This document shows positions 25,103 through 34,244 of a stretch of 64,000 bases of DNA, piece by piece; positions within the stretch are counted from its first letter, which is position 1, and every line of letters starts with the position of its first letter. The position numbers were made by a program, and so were the translations under genes. Source of the stretch: Streptomyces sp. GQFP. Its GTDB lineage: Bacteria; Actinomycetota; Actinomycetes; Streptomycetales; Streptomycetaceae. The notes beneath the pieces were generated by a model. The model did no database searches and had not been told where the DNA came from. It worked only from the letters and a program-made list of their open reading frames with translations. The DNA lies in NCBI RefSeq assembly GCF_021545335.1, contig NZ_CP089312.1, positions 5,022,001 through 5,086,000 on the forward strand, given 5' to 3'.

Positions 25103-25118
25103 AGTTGATTATTGAACT
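25103..25118 (-). promoter_or_regulatory. AT-rich inverted repeat in the pirin promoter
   Basis: Read on the minus strand, AGTTCAATAATCAACT is an imperfect dyad (AGTT/AACT arms) 28 bp before the pirin start, in an AT-rich island unusual for this DNA. It is a plausible operator or promoter core; the regulator is unknown. Confidence 0.4.
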
Positions 25119-25137
25119 TCCTGCTACCCCTAACAGA

Positions 25138-25169
25138 GGAGGCCCGGAGGGCATTCCCTCCGGGCCTCC
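25138..25169. terminator. Terminator downstream of the beta-propeller gene
   Basis: Perfect 14-bp stem GGAGGCCCGGAGGG / CCCTCCGGGCCTCC with loop CATT, 35 bp past the stop codon of the minus-strand gene that ends at 25204. Confidence 0.85.
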
Positions 25170-25203
25170 CCAGCCGACCGAGGGCGGCTGATCCACTGAT
25201 CGG

Positions 25204-27168
25204 CTAGTTGCTGAAGTACAGGTACTTCCAGGATCCGAACGTCGTCGAGTTCACGTTGTCCCCGGACCCGCCGTCGACGTACACCGACCGAATCCGGGCC
25301 CGGATACCCGACTCACCAGGCGCCCCGAGCCGCACCGCGGACTTGCCGTTCGTGGCGACCGCGAAGTACTCGGACGCCGTGGTGTACCACGAGCCCTGGT
25401 AGAAGACCTGGAGGTCGAGGCGCTGCTTGCGGCCCTTGTAGTAGGGCATCGAGGTCGTCAGCAGCGGGTCCGTGTTCTTGTGGAACCAGTGGTACGAGAC
25501 CGAGCCGATCTTGGCGGTCCTGTAGTGCCGCGAGACGGCCGTGGAGATCTTCACCCGGGCCCTGGCCGTGACCTGGACCGTCTTCGGCTCGAAGCGGGTG
25601 TCGCCCTTGAAGACCGCGCTGACGTTCGTGTCGCGGGTCATGTCGACGGTCACCGTGAGGTTCCCGGCGGAGTTGACCTTGCCGCTCTTGATCAGCTTCT
25701 TCGGCTTGTCGGTGCCGTGCGGGTCCGACCAGATCTCGACCGTACGGTTCTTGTACGTCAGGCCCAGGTGGGCGGTGAACTTGACGTCCGCGCCGTAGTT
25801 GTAGAGCTTGCCGTTGTTGTTCAGGGTCAGGGCGGTCCTCGCGAACGGGACCTCGACCCTGTCGGAGGCGGTGGCCGCCGTGTGCTCGGCGTCGCCCGCG
25901 TACGTGACCTTGTAGGTGGTCCCGCCGCCGGTCTGCGGGGTGTCCGTGAAGGAGTACGTACCGTCCGCCTTCACCGTGACAGCCGGGAGCGCCTTGCCGT
26001 TCGGGCTCTCCGTGTCCTTGCGGGTGACCGCCAGCTTGGTGCCCGCCGGGAACGGCAGCGTCGCCGTGATCCTGCCGGTGACGGTGAGCTTCTTGGCCCG
26101 GGGGGCCGTGCCGGGGGCGCTGACGGTGAGGTTCGGAGCGCTCAGAGTGGCGTCGGTGAACGCCTTGAGCGTGTAGCGGGTGCCCGACACGTTGCTCGTC
26201 ATGGCGAAGAGCCGCGGGGCGTCGGGCGCCCAGATCACCCGTCCCGCGCCGTAGGCGTCGGCGTCGACGCTGCGGATCAGCTGGTCGGACCCCGGCCTGA
26301 AGACCGACACCTCGCCGCCGTAGACGTGGGCGACCAGACCGCTCGGGGAGACATCGCCGTACCCGGACGACACCGGGTAGCCGCCGGCCTCGGTCAGTTC
26401 ACCGCTCGCGTAGGAGAGCCGCCTGTTGCCGTTGACCAGCACCTCGGAGGCGCCGGGAATCAGGTCGACATCCCCGACGTAACTCGTCGCGCTGCTCTTG
26501 GCGACCACCCGGGGAGCGGCGCCGGACACGTCAAGCACGTTCAGCGCGCCCTCCGAGGCGCCGCTGTCGGTGTAGGTCAGCAGGCCCGGGGTCGACAGGT
26601 CCGTGTCGAGCAGTGCCGAGTTGTAGTACGGGGCGACCTCCTCCGGGAGCAGACCAAGGCTCACCGCGGACACCTCGCCCGCCGGGTCGACCGTCGGGTC
26701 CACGGAACCCAGGTTGCCGTGGGTGACGCCGTCCTCCCCGGTGACCTTGTAGGAGAACCAGAGCCGGCCGCCCGCGAAGGCGAGGTCCCGGGGGTCGGTG
26801 CCGACGCCGATGTCGTAGCGGGCCTTGACGCCGAGGCCGAGCGCGGCCGCGTCGAGGGCCACGATCTCGTGGCTGTCCGCCAGGACCGCGTACACGGTGG
26901 CGCCGTCGTCGGACACCGCCAGATCGCGTACGCCGTCGAAGCCGACGTTGACGCCGACGAGAGTGCCGCTGTAGTCCGTGGCCAGAACCCGGCCGTTGTC
27001 CTGGTCGGCGACGAAGACGCGCTGAAGAGGACCGTCCGCGACCAGGCCGACGGGCGTGGTGACGACGACTGTCTGCGCCGAGGCGGAACCGGCCGCGACG
27101 ATGCTGAGTGCCGCCGAGCTGAAGATGACCGCGAGTGCCGTCGCGGCCGAAGTGCTGCGCGTACGCAC
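25204..27168 (-). CDS. Secreted beta-propeller protein with Ig-like repeats
   Basis: A 654-residue exported protein. A Sec signal peptide covers about residues 1-31 (ends GSASAQ). Residues 40-345 contain YncE-like blade repeats such as LQRVFVADQDNGRVLATDYSG, VRDLAVSDDGATVYAVL and PRDLAFAGGRLWFSY. After about 345, Ig-like/beta-sandwich repeats follow (LTVTGRITATLPFPAGTKLA, YSFTDTPQTGGG, YNYGADVKFTAHLG). It ends with a domain including WSDPHGTDKPK and YYKGRKQRLDLQVFYQGSW. No membrane anchor or enzyme motif is seen. It is probably a surface or extracellular binding protein; the ligand is unknown. Confidence 0.72.
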   Translation of the reverse strand: MRTRSTSAATALAVIFSSAALSIVAAGSASAQTVVVTTPVGLVADGPLQRVFVADQDNGRVLATDYSGTLVGVNVGFDGVRDLAVSDDGATVYAVLADSHEIVALDAAALGLGVKARYDIGVGTDPRDLAFAGGRLWFSYKVTGEDGVTHGNLGSVDPTVDPAGEVSAVSLGLLPEEVAPYYNSALLDTDLSTPGLLTYTDSGASEGALNVLDVSGAAPRVVAKSSATSYVGDVDLIPGASEVLVNGNRRLSYASGELTEAGGYPVSSGYGDVSPSGLVAHVYGGEVSVFRPGSDQLIRSVDADAYGAGRVIWAPDAPRLFAMTSNVSGTRYTLKAFTDATLSAPNLTVSAPGTAPRAKKLTVTGRITATLPFPAGTKLAVTRKDTESPNGKALPAVTVKADGTYSFTDTPQTGGGTTYKVTYAGDAEHTAATASDRVEVPFARTALTLNNNGKLYNYGADVKFTAHLGLTYKNRTVEIWSDPHGTDKPKKLIKSGKVNSAGNLTVTVDMTRDTNVSAVFKGDTRFEPKTVQVTARARVKISTAVSRHYRTAKIGSVSYHWFHKNTDPLLTTSMPYYKGRKQRLDLQVFYQGSWYTTASEYFAVATNGKSAVRLGAPGESGIRARIRSVYVDGGSGDNVNSTTFGSWKYLYFSN

Positions 27169-27367
27169 AGGAATGAACCCCCCACAAGGAACCCGGGATC
27201 ACCGGGAGCTGAGCGCCGCGCGGCACCCAGACACGACCGCCAAAAGCGGTGGCATGTGGGGCGCGGCTGCCAGGAGGAACCTTATGGCATGCCTGTGACA
27301 ACAGCAGAGGGGTTTTCCGGCACGGGCAGGGGGATTTCCGGGACCTGGGAAGACAGGGGGACTGCCC

Positions 27368-27832
27368 TCAGCCGTACATCCTGCGCATCGCGAACTCCAC
27401 CATCTGCTCGACCGCCTTCGCGTCGAACACCATGCGGTGCTCGCCCTCCATGTCCACGACGAAGCCGTAGCCGGTCGGCAGCAGGTCGATGACCTCGGCG
27501 CCGGTGATCACGAAGTACTTGGACTCCTTGCCGGCGTAGCGGCGCAGTTCCTTCAGGGAGGTGAACATGGGGATCACCGGCTGCTGGGTGTTGTGCAGCG
27601 CCAGAAACCCGGGGTTGTCGCCGCGCGGGCAGTACACCTTCGACGTGGCGAAGACCTGCTGGAAGTCCTCCGCCGACATCGAGCCCGTCGTGAAAGCGCG
27701 CACCGCGTCCGCGAGGGACGGCGGGGACGGCTCGGGGTACAGCGGCGGCTGCTGGCCGTACCCGCCCGGCATCTGCTGCTGCGGCTGGGCGTACTGCTGC
27801 TGCGCACCAGCGTTCTGGTCATAGCCGTACAT
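27368..27832 (-). CDS. SseB family protein
   Basis: A 154-residue protein. A Gln/Tyr/Gly/Pro-rich N-terminus (MYGYDQNAGAQQQYAQPQQQ, low complexity, about 40 residues) precedes an SseB N-terminal-type domain (VYCPRGDNPGFLALHNTQQ, MFTSLKELRRYAG, DLLPTGYGFVVDMEGEHRM). The SseB name comes from enterobacterial proteins; the role in Streptomyces is undefined. The start at 27832 is preferred over a 235-residue upstream extension because it begins where the typical N-terminus begins. The spacer to the divergent dioxygenase gene is 227 bp, with no clear element recognised. Confidence 0.75.
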   Translation of the reverse strand: MYGYDQNAGAQQQYAQPQQQMPGGYGQQPPLYPEPSPPSLADAVRAFTTGSMSAEDFQQVFATSKVYCPRGDNPGFLALHNTQQPVIPMFTSLKELRRYAGKESKYFVITGAEVIDLLPTGYGFVVDMEGEHRMVFDAKAVEQMVEFAMRRMYG

Positions 27833-28059
27833 GCGCGCAAGAGTACCGAGAGCGCGGGAGAACCGGAGCGGCCCGGCCCCCTGGTTCCGCCCGCCCCGCC
27901 CTTCTGCCCGTCCCGCCCGGTACGTCCCATGGGAAGTCCACAGGTTCGACCCTGGTTTCCCACAGTGGGCGCTCATACCGTCGGCCTCGACAAAGAAACC
28001 ACCAGGCGGCGGCAAAGGCCGGGCAATCACCGGCCGGGTACAGGTAAAGGGAGACGGCC

Positions 28060-28929
28060 ATGAGCGGACAGGCACACGGACACGGACACGGGCACCACGA
28101 CCACGACGACCACGAGCACGACAGAGGCCTCTCCTACGACCTCCCCGTCCTCGCCCGCCGCCGGATGATCCGGCTGCTGGCCGGCGCGAGCCTGGTCCCG
28201 CTGGTGGGCTGCGCCGCCGACGACGACTCGACGTCCTCGGCCGCCACCGACACCTCGTCCAGCTCCAGCTCCAGCGGGACGACCGCCTCCTCCGGCGAGT
28301 GCGCGACCATCCCGAACGAGACCGCCGGCCCCTACCCGGGCGACGGTTCGAACGGGGTGAACGTGCTCAAGGAGAGCGGAGTCGTCCGCAGCGACATCAC
28401 GTCCAGCTTCGGGAACTCGGCGGGCGGCAAGGCCGAGGGCGTGCCGCTCACCATCACGCTCACCGTCGTCGACGCGGCCTCGGGCTGCTCCACCCCCAAG
28501 GTCGGCGCCGCCGTCTATCTCTGGCACTGCGACCGCGAGGGCAACTACTCCCTCTACTCCGAGGGCGTCACCGAGGAGAACTACCTGCGGGGCGTCCAGG
28601 AGACGGACGACAAGGGCCAGGTCACCTTCACCAGCATCTTCCCGGCCTGCTACACGGGCCGCTGGCCGCACATCCACTTCGAGGTCTACGGCGACCTGGA
28701 GGACGCGACCGCGGCCACGTCGATAACGAACACCTCGCAGCTGGCGTTCCCGAAGGACATCTGCGACACGGTGTACGCGACGGACGGCTACGACCGGAGC
28801 GTGCAGAACCTCGCCCAGCTCTCCCTGGAGACCGACAACATCTTCAGCGACGGCTACGACCAGCAGCTGGCGACCATGGAAGGCAGCGTGGACAAGGGCT
28901 ACACGGCCACCCTCACCGTCCCGGTGTGA
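28060..28929 (+). CDS. Intradiol dioxygenase-like lipoprotein with His-rich N-terminus
   Basis: A 289-residue third paralogue of the extracytoplasmic intradiol dioxygenase family. Before its signal it carries a striking His/Asp tract (HGHGHGHHDHDDHEHD, residues 6-21). The signal has twin arginines (ARRRMIRLLAG) and a lipobox LVGC, so the protein is probably Tat-exported and then anchored as a lipoprotein, followed by a Ser/Thr linker. Candidate iron ligands are Y in REGNYSLY, Y in FPACYTGR and both histidines of WPHIHFEVY. Unlike the tandem pair, it has no Pro/Thr/Gly insert in the core. A ribosome site AGGGAGA lies 6 bases before the ATG. Confidence 0.82.
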   Translation: MSGQAHGHGHGHHDHDDHEHDRGLSYDLPVLARRRMIRLLAGASLVPLVGCAADDDSTSSAATDTSSSSSSSGTTASSGECATIPNETAGPYPGDGSNGVNVLKESGVVRSDITSSFGNSAGGKAEGVPLTITLTVVDAASGCSTPKVGAAVYLWHCDREGNYSLYSEGVTEENYLRGVQETDDKGQVTFTSIFPACYTGRWPHIHFEVYGDLEDATAATSITNTSQLAFPKDICDTVYATDGYDRSVQNLAQLSLETDNIFSDGYDQQLATMEGSVDKGYTATLTVPV

Positions 28930-28963
28930 CCTGTCACAAATATCCCATCGGGGTTGCGCCTTA

Positions 28964-28978
28964 TTACTGGCGGGTAGC
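28964..28978 (+). promoter_or_regulatory. Candidate operator/promoter of the acyl-CoA dehydrogenase gene
   Basis: TTACTGGCGGGTAGC is a partly dyad-symmetric sequence (TTACT/GGTAGC) 86 bp upstream of ATG 29064, and TAGCAT right after it could be a -10 box. Similar motifs occur, from memory, before actinobacterial fatty-acid degradation genes under TetR-type control. Confidence 0.3.
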
Positions 28979-29063
28979 ATCATCGTAGGAGCAGCTACTA
29001 GTCAGTACGTGAATTAGGCGCGAGGAGCCAGTGCCTCGCCGATCTCTCTACGGAGCAGTCGCC

Positions 29064-30890
29064 ATGGGGCACTACAAGTCGAATCTCCGCGACATCGAGT
29101 TCAACCTCTTCGAGGTCCTCGGGCGCGACAAGCTGTACGGGACGGGTCCGTTCGCGGAGATGGACACGGACACCGCCAAGAGCATCCTGGAGGAGCTGAC
29201 GCGCCTCGCGGAGAACGAGCTGGCCGAGTCCTTCACGGACGGCGACCGCACCCCGCCGGTCTTCGACCCCGAGACGAACACCGCGCCTGTCCCGGCGTCC
29301 TTCAAGAAGAGCTACAAAGCCTTCATGGACTCGGAGTACTGGCGCCTCGGCCTGCCCGAGGAGATCGGCGGTACGACCTCCCCGCGCTCCCTGATCTGGG
29401 CGTACGCGGAGCTGCTGCTCGGCGCGAACCCGGCCGTGTGGATGTACTCCTCCGGCCCGGCGTTCGCCGGCATCCTCTACGAGGAGGGCAACGACGTACA
29501 GAAGAAGATCGCCCAGATCGCGGTCGAGAAGACCTGGGGCTCCACCATGGTGCTCACCGAGCCGGACGCCGGCTCGGACGTGGGCGCCGGGCGCACCAAG
29601 GCGGTCCAGCAGGAGGACGGCTCCTGGCACATCGAGGGTGTGAAGCGGTTCATCACCTCCGGTGAGCACGACATGGAGGAGAACATCCTCCACTACGTCC
29701 TGGCCCGTCCCGAGGGCCACGGCCCCGGCACCAAGGGGCTGTCCCTCTTCCTCGTACCGAAGTTCCTCTTCGACTTCGAGACCGGCGAGCTGGGCGAGCG
29801 CAACGGCGTGTACGCGACGAACGTCGAGCACAAGATGGGCCTCAAGGCGTCCAACACCTGCGAGATGACCTTCGGCGACCGGCACCCGGCCAAGGGCTGG
29901 CTGATCGGTGACAAGCACGACGGCATCCGCCAGATGTTCCGGATCATCGAGTTCGCCCGCATGATGGTCGGCACGAAGGCCATCTCGACGCTGTCGACCG
30001 GCTACCTCAACGCGCTGGAGTACGCCAAGGAGCGCGTCCAGGGTCCGGATCTCGCCAACTTCATGGACAAGACGGCGCCCAAGGTCACCATCACGCACCA
30101 CCCGGACGTCCGCCGCTCGCTGATCACGCAGAAGGCGTACGCCGAGGGCATGCGCGCGCTGGTCCTCTACACGGCCTCCGTCCAGGACGACATCCAGGTC
30201 AAGGAGGCGGCCGGCGAGGACACCGCCGCCCTTGAGGCCCTGAACGACCTGCTCCTGCCGATCGTGAAGGGCTACGGCTCCGAGAAGGGCTACGAGCAGC
30301 TCGCCCAGTCGCTGCAGACCTTCGGCGGCTCCGGGTTCCTCCAGGAGTACCCGATCGAGCAGTACATCCGCGACGCCAAGATCGACACCCTGTACGAGGG
30401 CACGACCGCGATCCAGGGCCAGGACTTCTTCTTCCGGAAGATCGTCCGCAACCAGGGCGCGGCCCTCAACTCCCTCGCCGAGGACATCAAGAAGTTCCTC
30501 GCGCCGGGCACGGGCGGCGAGGAGCTGGCGGCGGCGCGCGAGCAGCTCGCCAAGGCTGCCGTCGAGCTGGAGGCGATCGTCGGCCTGATGCTGACGGACC
30601 TCGCGGCGACCGAGCAGGACGTCAAGAACATCTACAAGGTGGGCCTCAACACCACCCGCCTGCTGATGGCCTCGGGCGACGTCGTCGTCGGCTACCTGCT
30701 CCTCAAGGGCGCCGCCGTGGCCGCCGAGAAGCTCCAGACGGCGTCCGCGAAGGACGTCCCCTTCTACACCGGCAAGATCGCGGCTGCGAAGTTCTTCGCG
30801 GCCAACGTCCTCCCGGGCGTCACCGGAGCCCGCAGGCTCGCGGCCGGCGTCGACCTCGACGTGATGGAACTGGACGAGGCGGCCTTCTAG
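29064..30890 (+). CDS. Acyl-CoA dehydrogenase (long form)
   Basis: A 608-residue FAD enzyme that oxidises acyl-CoA to enoyl-CoA, larger than the usual 380-residue form because of an extra C-terminal helical domain. Key stretches are TMVLTEPDAGSDVG (FAD/substrate region, about residue 170), FITSGEHD, the core helix motif RMMVGTKAISTLSTGY and YEGTTAIQGQDFFFRK (the region of the catalytic base). ATG 29064 (MGHYKSNLRDIEFN) with GGAG 8 bases upstream is preferred; a GTG at 29031 would add 11 residues. It ends at a strong terminator. Confidence 0.92.
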   Translation: MGHYKSNLRDIEFNLFEVLGRDKLYGTGPFAEMDTDTAKSILEELTRLAENELAESFTDGDRTPPVFDPETNTAPVPASFKKSYKAFMDSEYWRLGLPEEIGGTTSPRSLIWAYAELLLGANPAVWMYSSGPAFAGILYEEGNDVQKKIAQIAVEKTWGSTMVLTEPDAGSDVGAGRTKAVQQEDGSWHIEGVKRFITSGEHDMEENILHYVLARPEGHGPGTKGLSLFLVPKFLFDFETGELGERNGVYATNVEHKMGLKASNTCEMTFGDRHPAKGWLIGDKHDGIRQMFRIIEFARMMVGTKAISTLSTGYLNALEYAKERVQGPDLANFMDKTAPKVTITHHPDVRRSLITQKAYAEGMRALVLYTASVQDDIQVKEAAGEDTAALEALNDLLLPIVKGYGSEKGYEQLAQSLQTFGGSGFLQEYPIEQYIRDAKIDTLYEGTTAIQGQDFFFRKIVRNQGAALNSLAEDIKKFLAPGTGGEELAAAREQLAKAAVELEAIVGLMLTDLAATEQDVKNIYKVGLNTTRLLMASGDVVVGYLLLKGAAVAAEKLQTASAKDVPFYTGKIAAAKFFAANVLPGVTGARRLAAGVDLDVMELDEAAF

Positions 30891-30924
30891 ACCCACCCTT
30901 CTCGTACGGACGTACAACAGGCCA

Positions 30925-30973
30925 AGTACGGCGGCCCGCACCCGGGTTCACTCCCGGGGCGGGCCGCCGTACT
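30925..30973 (+). terminator. Terminator after the acyl-CoA dehydrogenase gene
   Basis: Perfect 15-bp stem AGTACGGCGGCCCGC / GCGGGCCGCCGTACT around a 19-base loop that itself contains CCCGGG-N6-CCCGGG. It lies 35 bp past the stop codon. Confidence 0.85.
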
Positions 30974-31062
30974 GCTGAACCGGGACACAACCCCACGGTC
31001 CACCTGGTGTCCGAAAACCGAATGTCCATCAGTTGTCCGGCCTTCACATCCCCGTTACGAGA

Positions 31063-31089
31063 GCCCGCTCACCATCCCAGGGAGCGGGC
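31063..31089 (+). terminator. Hairpin upstream of the M18 peptidase gene
   Basis: Inverted repeat GCCCGCTC (31063-31070) / GAGCGGGC (31082-31089), followed by CTATTA, 27 bp before ATG 31116. It may be a second terminator or part of the peptidase mRNA leader. Confidence 0.4.
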
Positions 31090-31115
31090 CCTATTACGTC
31101 GTTAAGGTGAACCCC

Positions 31116-32438
31116 ATGAGCGCACCCCACCGCTTCGACCGCGGCCACACCGACGACTTGATGTCCTTCCTGGCGGCGAGTCCCTCGCCGTACCACGCCG
31201 TGGCGAACACCGCCGAGCGGCTGGAGAAGGCCGGCTTCCGCCAGGTCGCGGAGACGGACGCCTGGGACGCGGAGACATCGGCGGCCTCCGCCACGGGCAG
31301 CGGCGGCAAGTACGTGGTGCGCGGCGGCGCGATCGTGGCCTGGTACGTCCCCGAGGGCGCCGCGCCGCACACCCCCTTCCGGATCGTCGGCGCCCACACC
31401 GACTCCCCGAACCTGCGGGTCAAGCCGGTGCCCGACCTCGGGGGACACGGCTGGCGCCAGGTCGCCGTGGAGATCTACGGCGGACCGCTGCTCAACTCCT
31501 GGCTCGACCGCGACCTCGGCCTGGCCGGCCGCCTCTCCCTCCGGGACGGCAGCACGCGCCTGGTCAACATCGACCGCCCCCTCCTGCGAGTCCCCCAGCT
31601 CGCCATCCACCTCGACCGCGCCGTGAACACGGACGGCCTGAAGCTCGACAAGCAGCGCCACCTGCAACCGATTTGGGGCATGTCGGACGACGTCCGCGAG
31701 GGCGACCTGATCGCCTTCCTCGAAGAGGAGTCCGGGCTCGCGCCGGGCGAGGTCACCGGCTGGGACCTGATGGTCCACTCCGTGGAACCGCCCGCGTACC
31801 TGGGCCGCGACCGGGAACTGGTCGCGGGCCCGCGCATGGACAACCTCCTGTCCGTGCACGCCGCCACGGCCGCGCTGGCGTCCGTGGCGACGAGCCCGCA
31901 CGAGGTGCCGTGCATCCCGGTGCTCGCGGCCTTCGACCACGAGGAGAACGGTTCGCAGAGCGACACGGGCGCGGACGGCCCGCTGCTCGGCAGCGTGCTG
32001 GAGCGTTCGGTGTTCGCGCGGGGCGGGTCGTACGAGGACCGGGCGCGGGCGTTCGCCGGCACCGTCTGCCTCTCCTCCGACACGGGCCACGCCGTCCACC
32101 CCAACTACGCGGAGCGGCACGACCCGACGCACCACCCGCGCGTCAACGGCGGCCCCATCCTCAAGGTCAACGTCAACAACCGCTACGCCACGGACGGTTC
32201 GGGCCGCGCGGTCTGGGTCGCGGCCTGCGACAAGGCCGGCGTCCCGTTCCAGAACTTCGTCTCCAACAACTCCATGCCCTGCGGCACGACGATCGGCCCG
32301 ATCACCGCGGCACGGCACGGCATCAAGACGGTCGACATCGGGGTGGCGATCCTGTCGATGCACAGCGCACGGGAGTTGTGCGGCGCGGACGACCCGCACC
32401 TGCTGGCGAACTCACTGGTGGCGTTCCTGGAAGGGTAG
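31116..32438 (+). CDS. M18 family aminopeptidase
   Basis: A 440-residue zinc aminopeptidase of the M18 (aspartyl aminopeptidase-like) family, cytoplasmic, which removes N-terminal residues from peptides. Metal-ligand motifs appear in order: GAHTDSPNLRVKP (His and Asp), FDHEENGSQSDTGA (acidic cluster) and LSSDTGHAVHPNY, with a further histidine near the end (LSMHSARELCG). ATG 31116 has AAGGTGA 6 bases upstream and is preferred to the GTG at 31107. It stands alone between an acyl-CoA dehydrogenase gene and a small membrane-protein gene. Confidence 0.92.
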   Translation: MSAPHRFDRGHTDDLMSFLAASPSPYHAVANTAERLEKAGFRQVAETDAWDAETSAASATGSGGKYVVRGGAIVAWYVPEGAAPHTPFRIVGAHTDSPNLRVKPVPDLGGHGWRQVAVEIYGGPLLNSWLDRDLGLAGRLSLRDGSTRLVNIDRPLLRVPQLAIHLDRAVNTDGLKLDKQRHLQPIWGMSDDVREGDLIAFLEEESGLAPGEVTGWDLMVHSVEPPAYLGRDRELVAGPRMDNLLSVHAATAALASVATSPHEVPCIPVLAAFDHEENGSQSDTGADGPLLGSVLERSVFARGGSYEDRARAFAGTVCLSSDTGHAVHPNYAERHDPTHHPRVNGGPILKVNVNNRYATDGSGRAVWVAACDKAGVPFQNFVSNNSMPCGTTIGPITAARHGIKTVDIGVAILSMHSARELCGADDPHLLANSLVAFLEG

Positions 32439-32534
32439 TCAGCGAAGGGGCGCCGCCCGGCCGCGCATACCTGTCCCGGGTCCGGGCACCCGGAACCGAC
32501 CGGAACAACCGGACCGGACAGGGAGGCAACACTC

Positions 32535-32750
32535 ATGAGCCTCGGCGGATGCATCATCCTCATCGCCGTGGGAGCCATCCTCACCTTCGCGACCGACTGG
32601 GAGATGGAAGGGGTCAACCTCGACCTGGTCGGAGTCATCCTGATGATCGTCGGAGCGATCGGCGCCCTGGCGTTCCGCAGCATCGCCCGGCGCAGGCGGG
32701 TCCTGCTGCCGAACTCGACGACGGTGATCGACGAGGACCGCCACCACTGA
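32535..32750 (+). CDS. Small two-helix membrane protein (DUF6458-like)
   Basis: A 71-residue protein with two transmembrane helices (CIILIAVGAILTFATDW and VGVILMIVGAIGALAFRS), then a basic segment (ARRRRVLL) and a short hydrophilic tail. This layout fits the DUF6458 family, abundant in actinobacteria and of unknown role. GGGAGG precedes the ATG by 8 bases. The leader contains CCTGTCC and GGACAGG arms around repeated CCGGAAC sequences, possibly a structured 5' region. Confidence 0.72.
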   Translation: MSLGGCIILIAVGAILTFATDWEMEGVNLDLVGVILMIVGAIGALAFRSIARRRRVLLPNSTTVIDEDRHH

Positions 32751-32767
32751 ACCGTCGCCGTCCGGCC

Positions 32768-33175
32768 CTACGACGACAGGGCGTGCCCCGTCGTGACGTC
32801 CACATGATCGGGTACGTCGTCGTGGTGGTCGCCGACGGTCAGGGTGCCGGACGGTTCGAGGACGAGGATCTCGGTACGGACCGGGGCGTACGGCTTGTGC
32901 TCCGTGCCGCGCGGGACCGTGAAGGCCGAGCCCTTCGGGAGGACGACCGTACGCTCGCCGGCCGACTCCCGGAGGGCGATGTGCAGTTCCCCGTCCAGGA
33001 CGAGGAAGAACTCGTCGGTCCCCTCGTGCACATGCCAGACATGCTCGCCCTCGACCTTGGCGACGCGTACGTCGTAGTCGTTGACGGTGGTGAGGATGCG
33101 AGGGCTCCACAGGGCGCTGAAGGAGGCAAGGGCGTCGGCAATGGAGATGGGGAGGGAAACGGGCTTGGATGTCAT
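32768..33175 (-). CDS. Cupin domain protein
   Basis: A 135-residue single-domain cupin. Motif 1 is visible as HVWHVHEGTDEFFLVLDGEL (metal-ligand histidines and glutamate) and motif 2 as PRGTEHKPYAP. It lacks a signal peptide. Such small cupins are metal-dependent isomerases, dioxygenases or sensors; no substrate can be assigned. It is divergent from a GlxA-type regulator whose start is 52 bp away, suggesting the regulator may control it. Confidence 0.83.
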   Translation of the reverse strand: MTSKPVSLPISIADALASFSALWSPRILTTVNDYDVRVAKVEGEHVWHVHEGTDEFFLVLDGELHIALRESAGERTVVLPKGSAFTVPRGTEHKPYAPVRTEILVLEPSGTLTVGDHHDDVPDHVDVTTGHALSS

Positions 33176-33227
33176 GACCCCATCGTGGGACGTGACCGCC
33201 CCTGCCCACGAGTGCTAGAAATCGCAC

Positions 33228-34244
33228 ATGCCGCAACGATCCTCTCAACCCGGCGGAGGGCGCCGCCGCCCGCACCGCGTCGCCGTGATCGTCGACGAGG
33301 GCACGAACCCGTTCGAGGTAGGTGTAGCGACCGAACTGTTCGGACTGCCGCGCCCCGAACTCGGGCTGCCGGGCCCGCTGTACGAGGTCACGGTGTGCGC
33401 ACCGACCCCCGAAGTACGCCTCAACCACGGCTTCTTCACCCTCACCGGGGTGACGGGCCTGGAGGCGGCGGACGAGGCCGACACCCTCGTCGTACCGGGC
33501 CGCCCGGACAACGTCGTCCCGCGTGGTGAGGCCGTACTCGACGCCGTACGACGCACCCACGCGCGCGGGGCACGCGTCATGAGCCTCTGCACGGGAAGTT
33601 TCGCGCTCGCGGAGGCGGGCCTGCTGGACGGCCGCCGGGCAACGACCCACTGGCTATGGGCGGACACGTTCAAGCAACTGCACCCAGGGGTCCTGCTGGA
33701 ACCGGACGTCCTGTTCACGGACGACGGCGACATCCTGACCGCAGCCGGCAGCGCCGCCGCACTGGACCTCGGGCTGCACATCTGGCGTACGGACCATGGC
33801 GCCGAGATCGCCAACGCGGTCTCCCGACGCCTGGTGTTCGCCGCCCACCGGGACGGCGGGCAGCGCCAGTTCGTGGAGCGTCCGGTGCCGTCGACACCGG
33901 ACGAATCCCTCGGCCCCCTGCTGGCCTGGGCCCAGGAACGCCTGGCCGACCCCCTGACAGTGGCCGGCCTGGCGTCCAGGGCGTCGGTCTCACCGGCCAC
34001 CCTCCACCGCCGCTTCCGCACCCAACTCGGCACAACACCCCTGACCTGGCTGACAGGAGAGCGGGTCACCCTCGCCCGCCGCCTGATCGAACGCGGCGAG
34101 GAACGCCTCGACGTCGTGGCGGCACGCAGCGGCCTGGGCACGGCGGCGAACCTGCGCGCCCGGCTCCGCCGTGAGACCGGGCTCAGTCCAACGGCGTACC
34201 GACGGCGTTTCGGACGCGGTGACGGGGAACCGGTGAGTACATGA
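33228..34244 (+). CDS. GlxA-family AraC transcriptional regulator (DJ-1/PfpI-like sensor)
   Basis: A 338-residue protein. Residues 20-190 form a DJ-1/PfpI-like domain with the nucleophile-elbow region VMSLCTGSFALAEAGLLDGR and the following ATTHW. Residues 225-330 are two AraC helix-turn-helix units (LTVAGLASRASVSPATLHRR and LDVVAARSGLGTAANLRARL, ending SPTAYRRRFG). These regulators usually sense small metabolites and activate nearby genes. Its stop overlaps the next gene by 4 bp (ATGA), so the two are translationally coupled. The divergent cupin gene is a likely target. Confidence 0.88.
   Translation: MPQRSSQPGGGRRRPHRVAVIVDEGTNPFEVGVATELFGLPRPELGLPGPLYEVTVCAPTPEVRLNHGFFTLTGVTGLEAADEADTLVVPGRPDNVVPRGEAVLDAVRRTHARGARVMSLCTGSFALAEAGLLDGRRATTHWLWADTFKQLHPGVLLEPDVLFTDDGDILTAAGSAAALDLGLHIWRTDHGAEIANAVSRRLVFAAHRDGGQRQFVERPVPSTPDESLGPLLAWAQERLADPLTVAGLASRASVSPATLHRRFRTQLGTTPLTWLTGERVTLARRLIERGEERLDVVAARSGLGTAANLRARLRRETGLSPTAYRRRFGRGDGEPVST

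Noticed and set aside
28998..30941. Long minus-strand frame opposite the acyl-CoA dehydrogenase gene
   Set aside because: Antisense artefact of high GC; no start context or domain.
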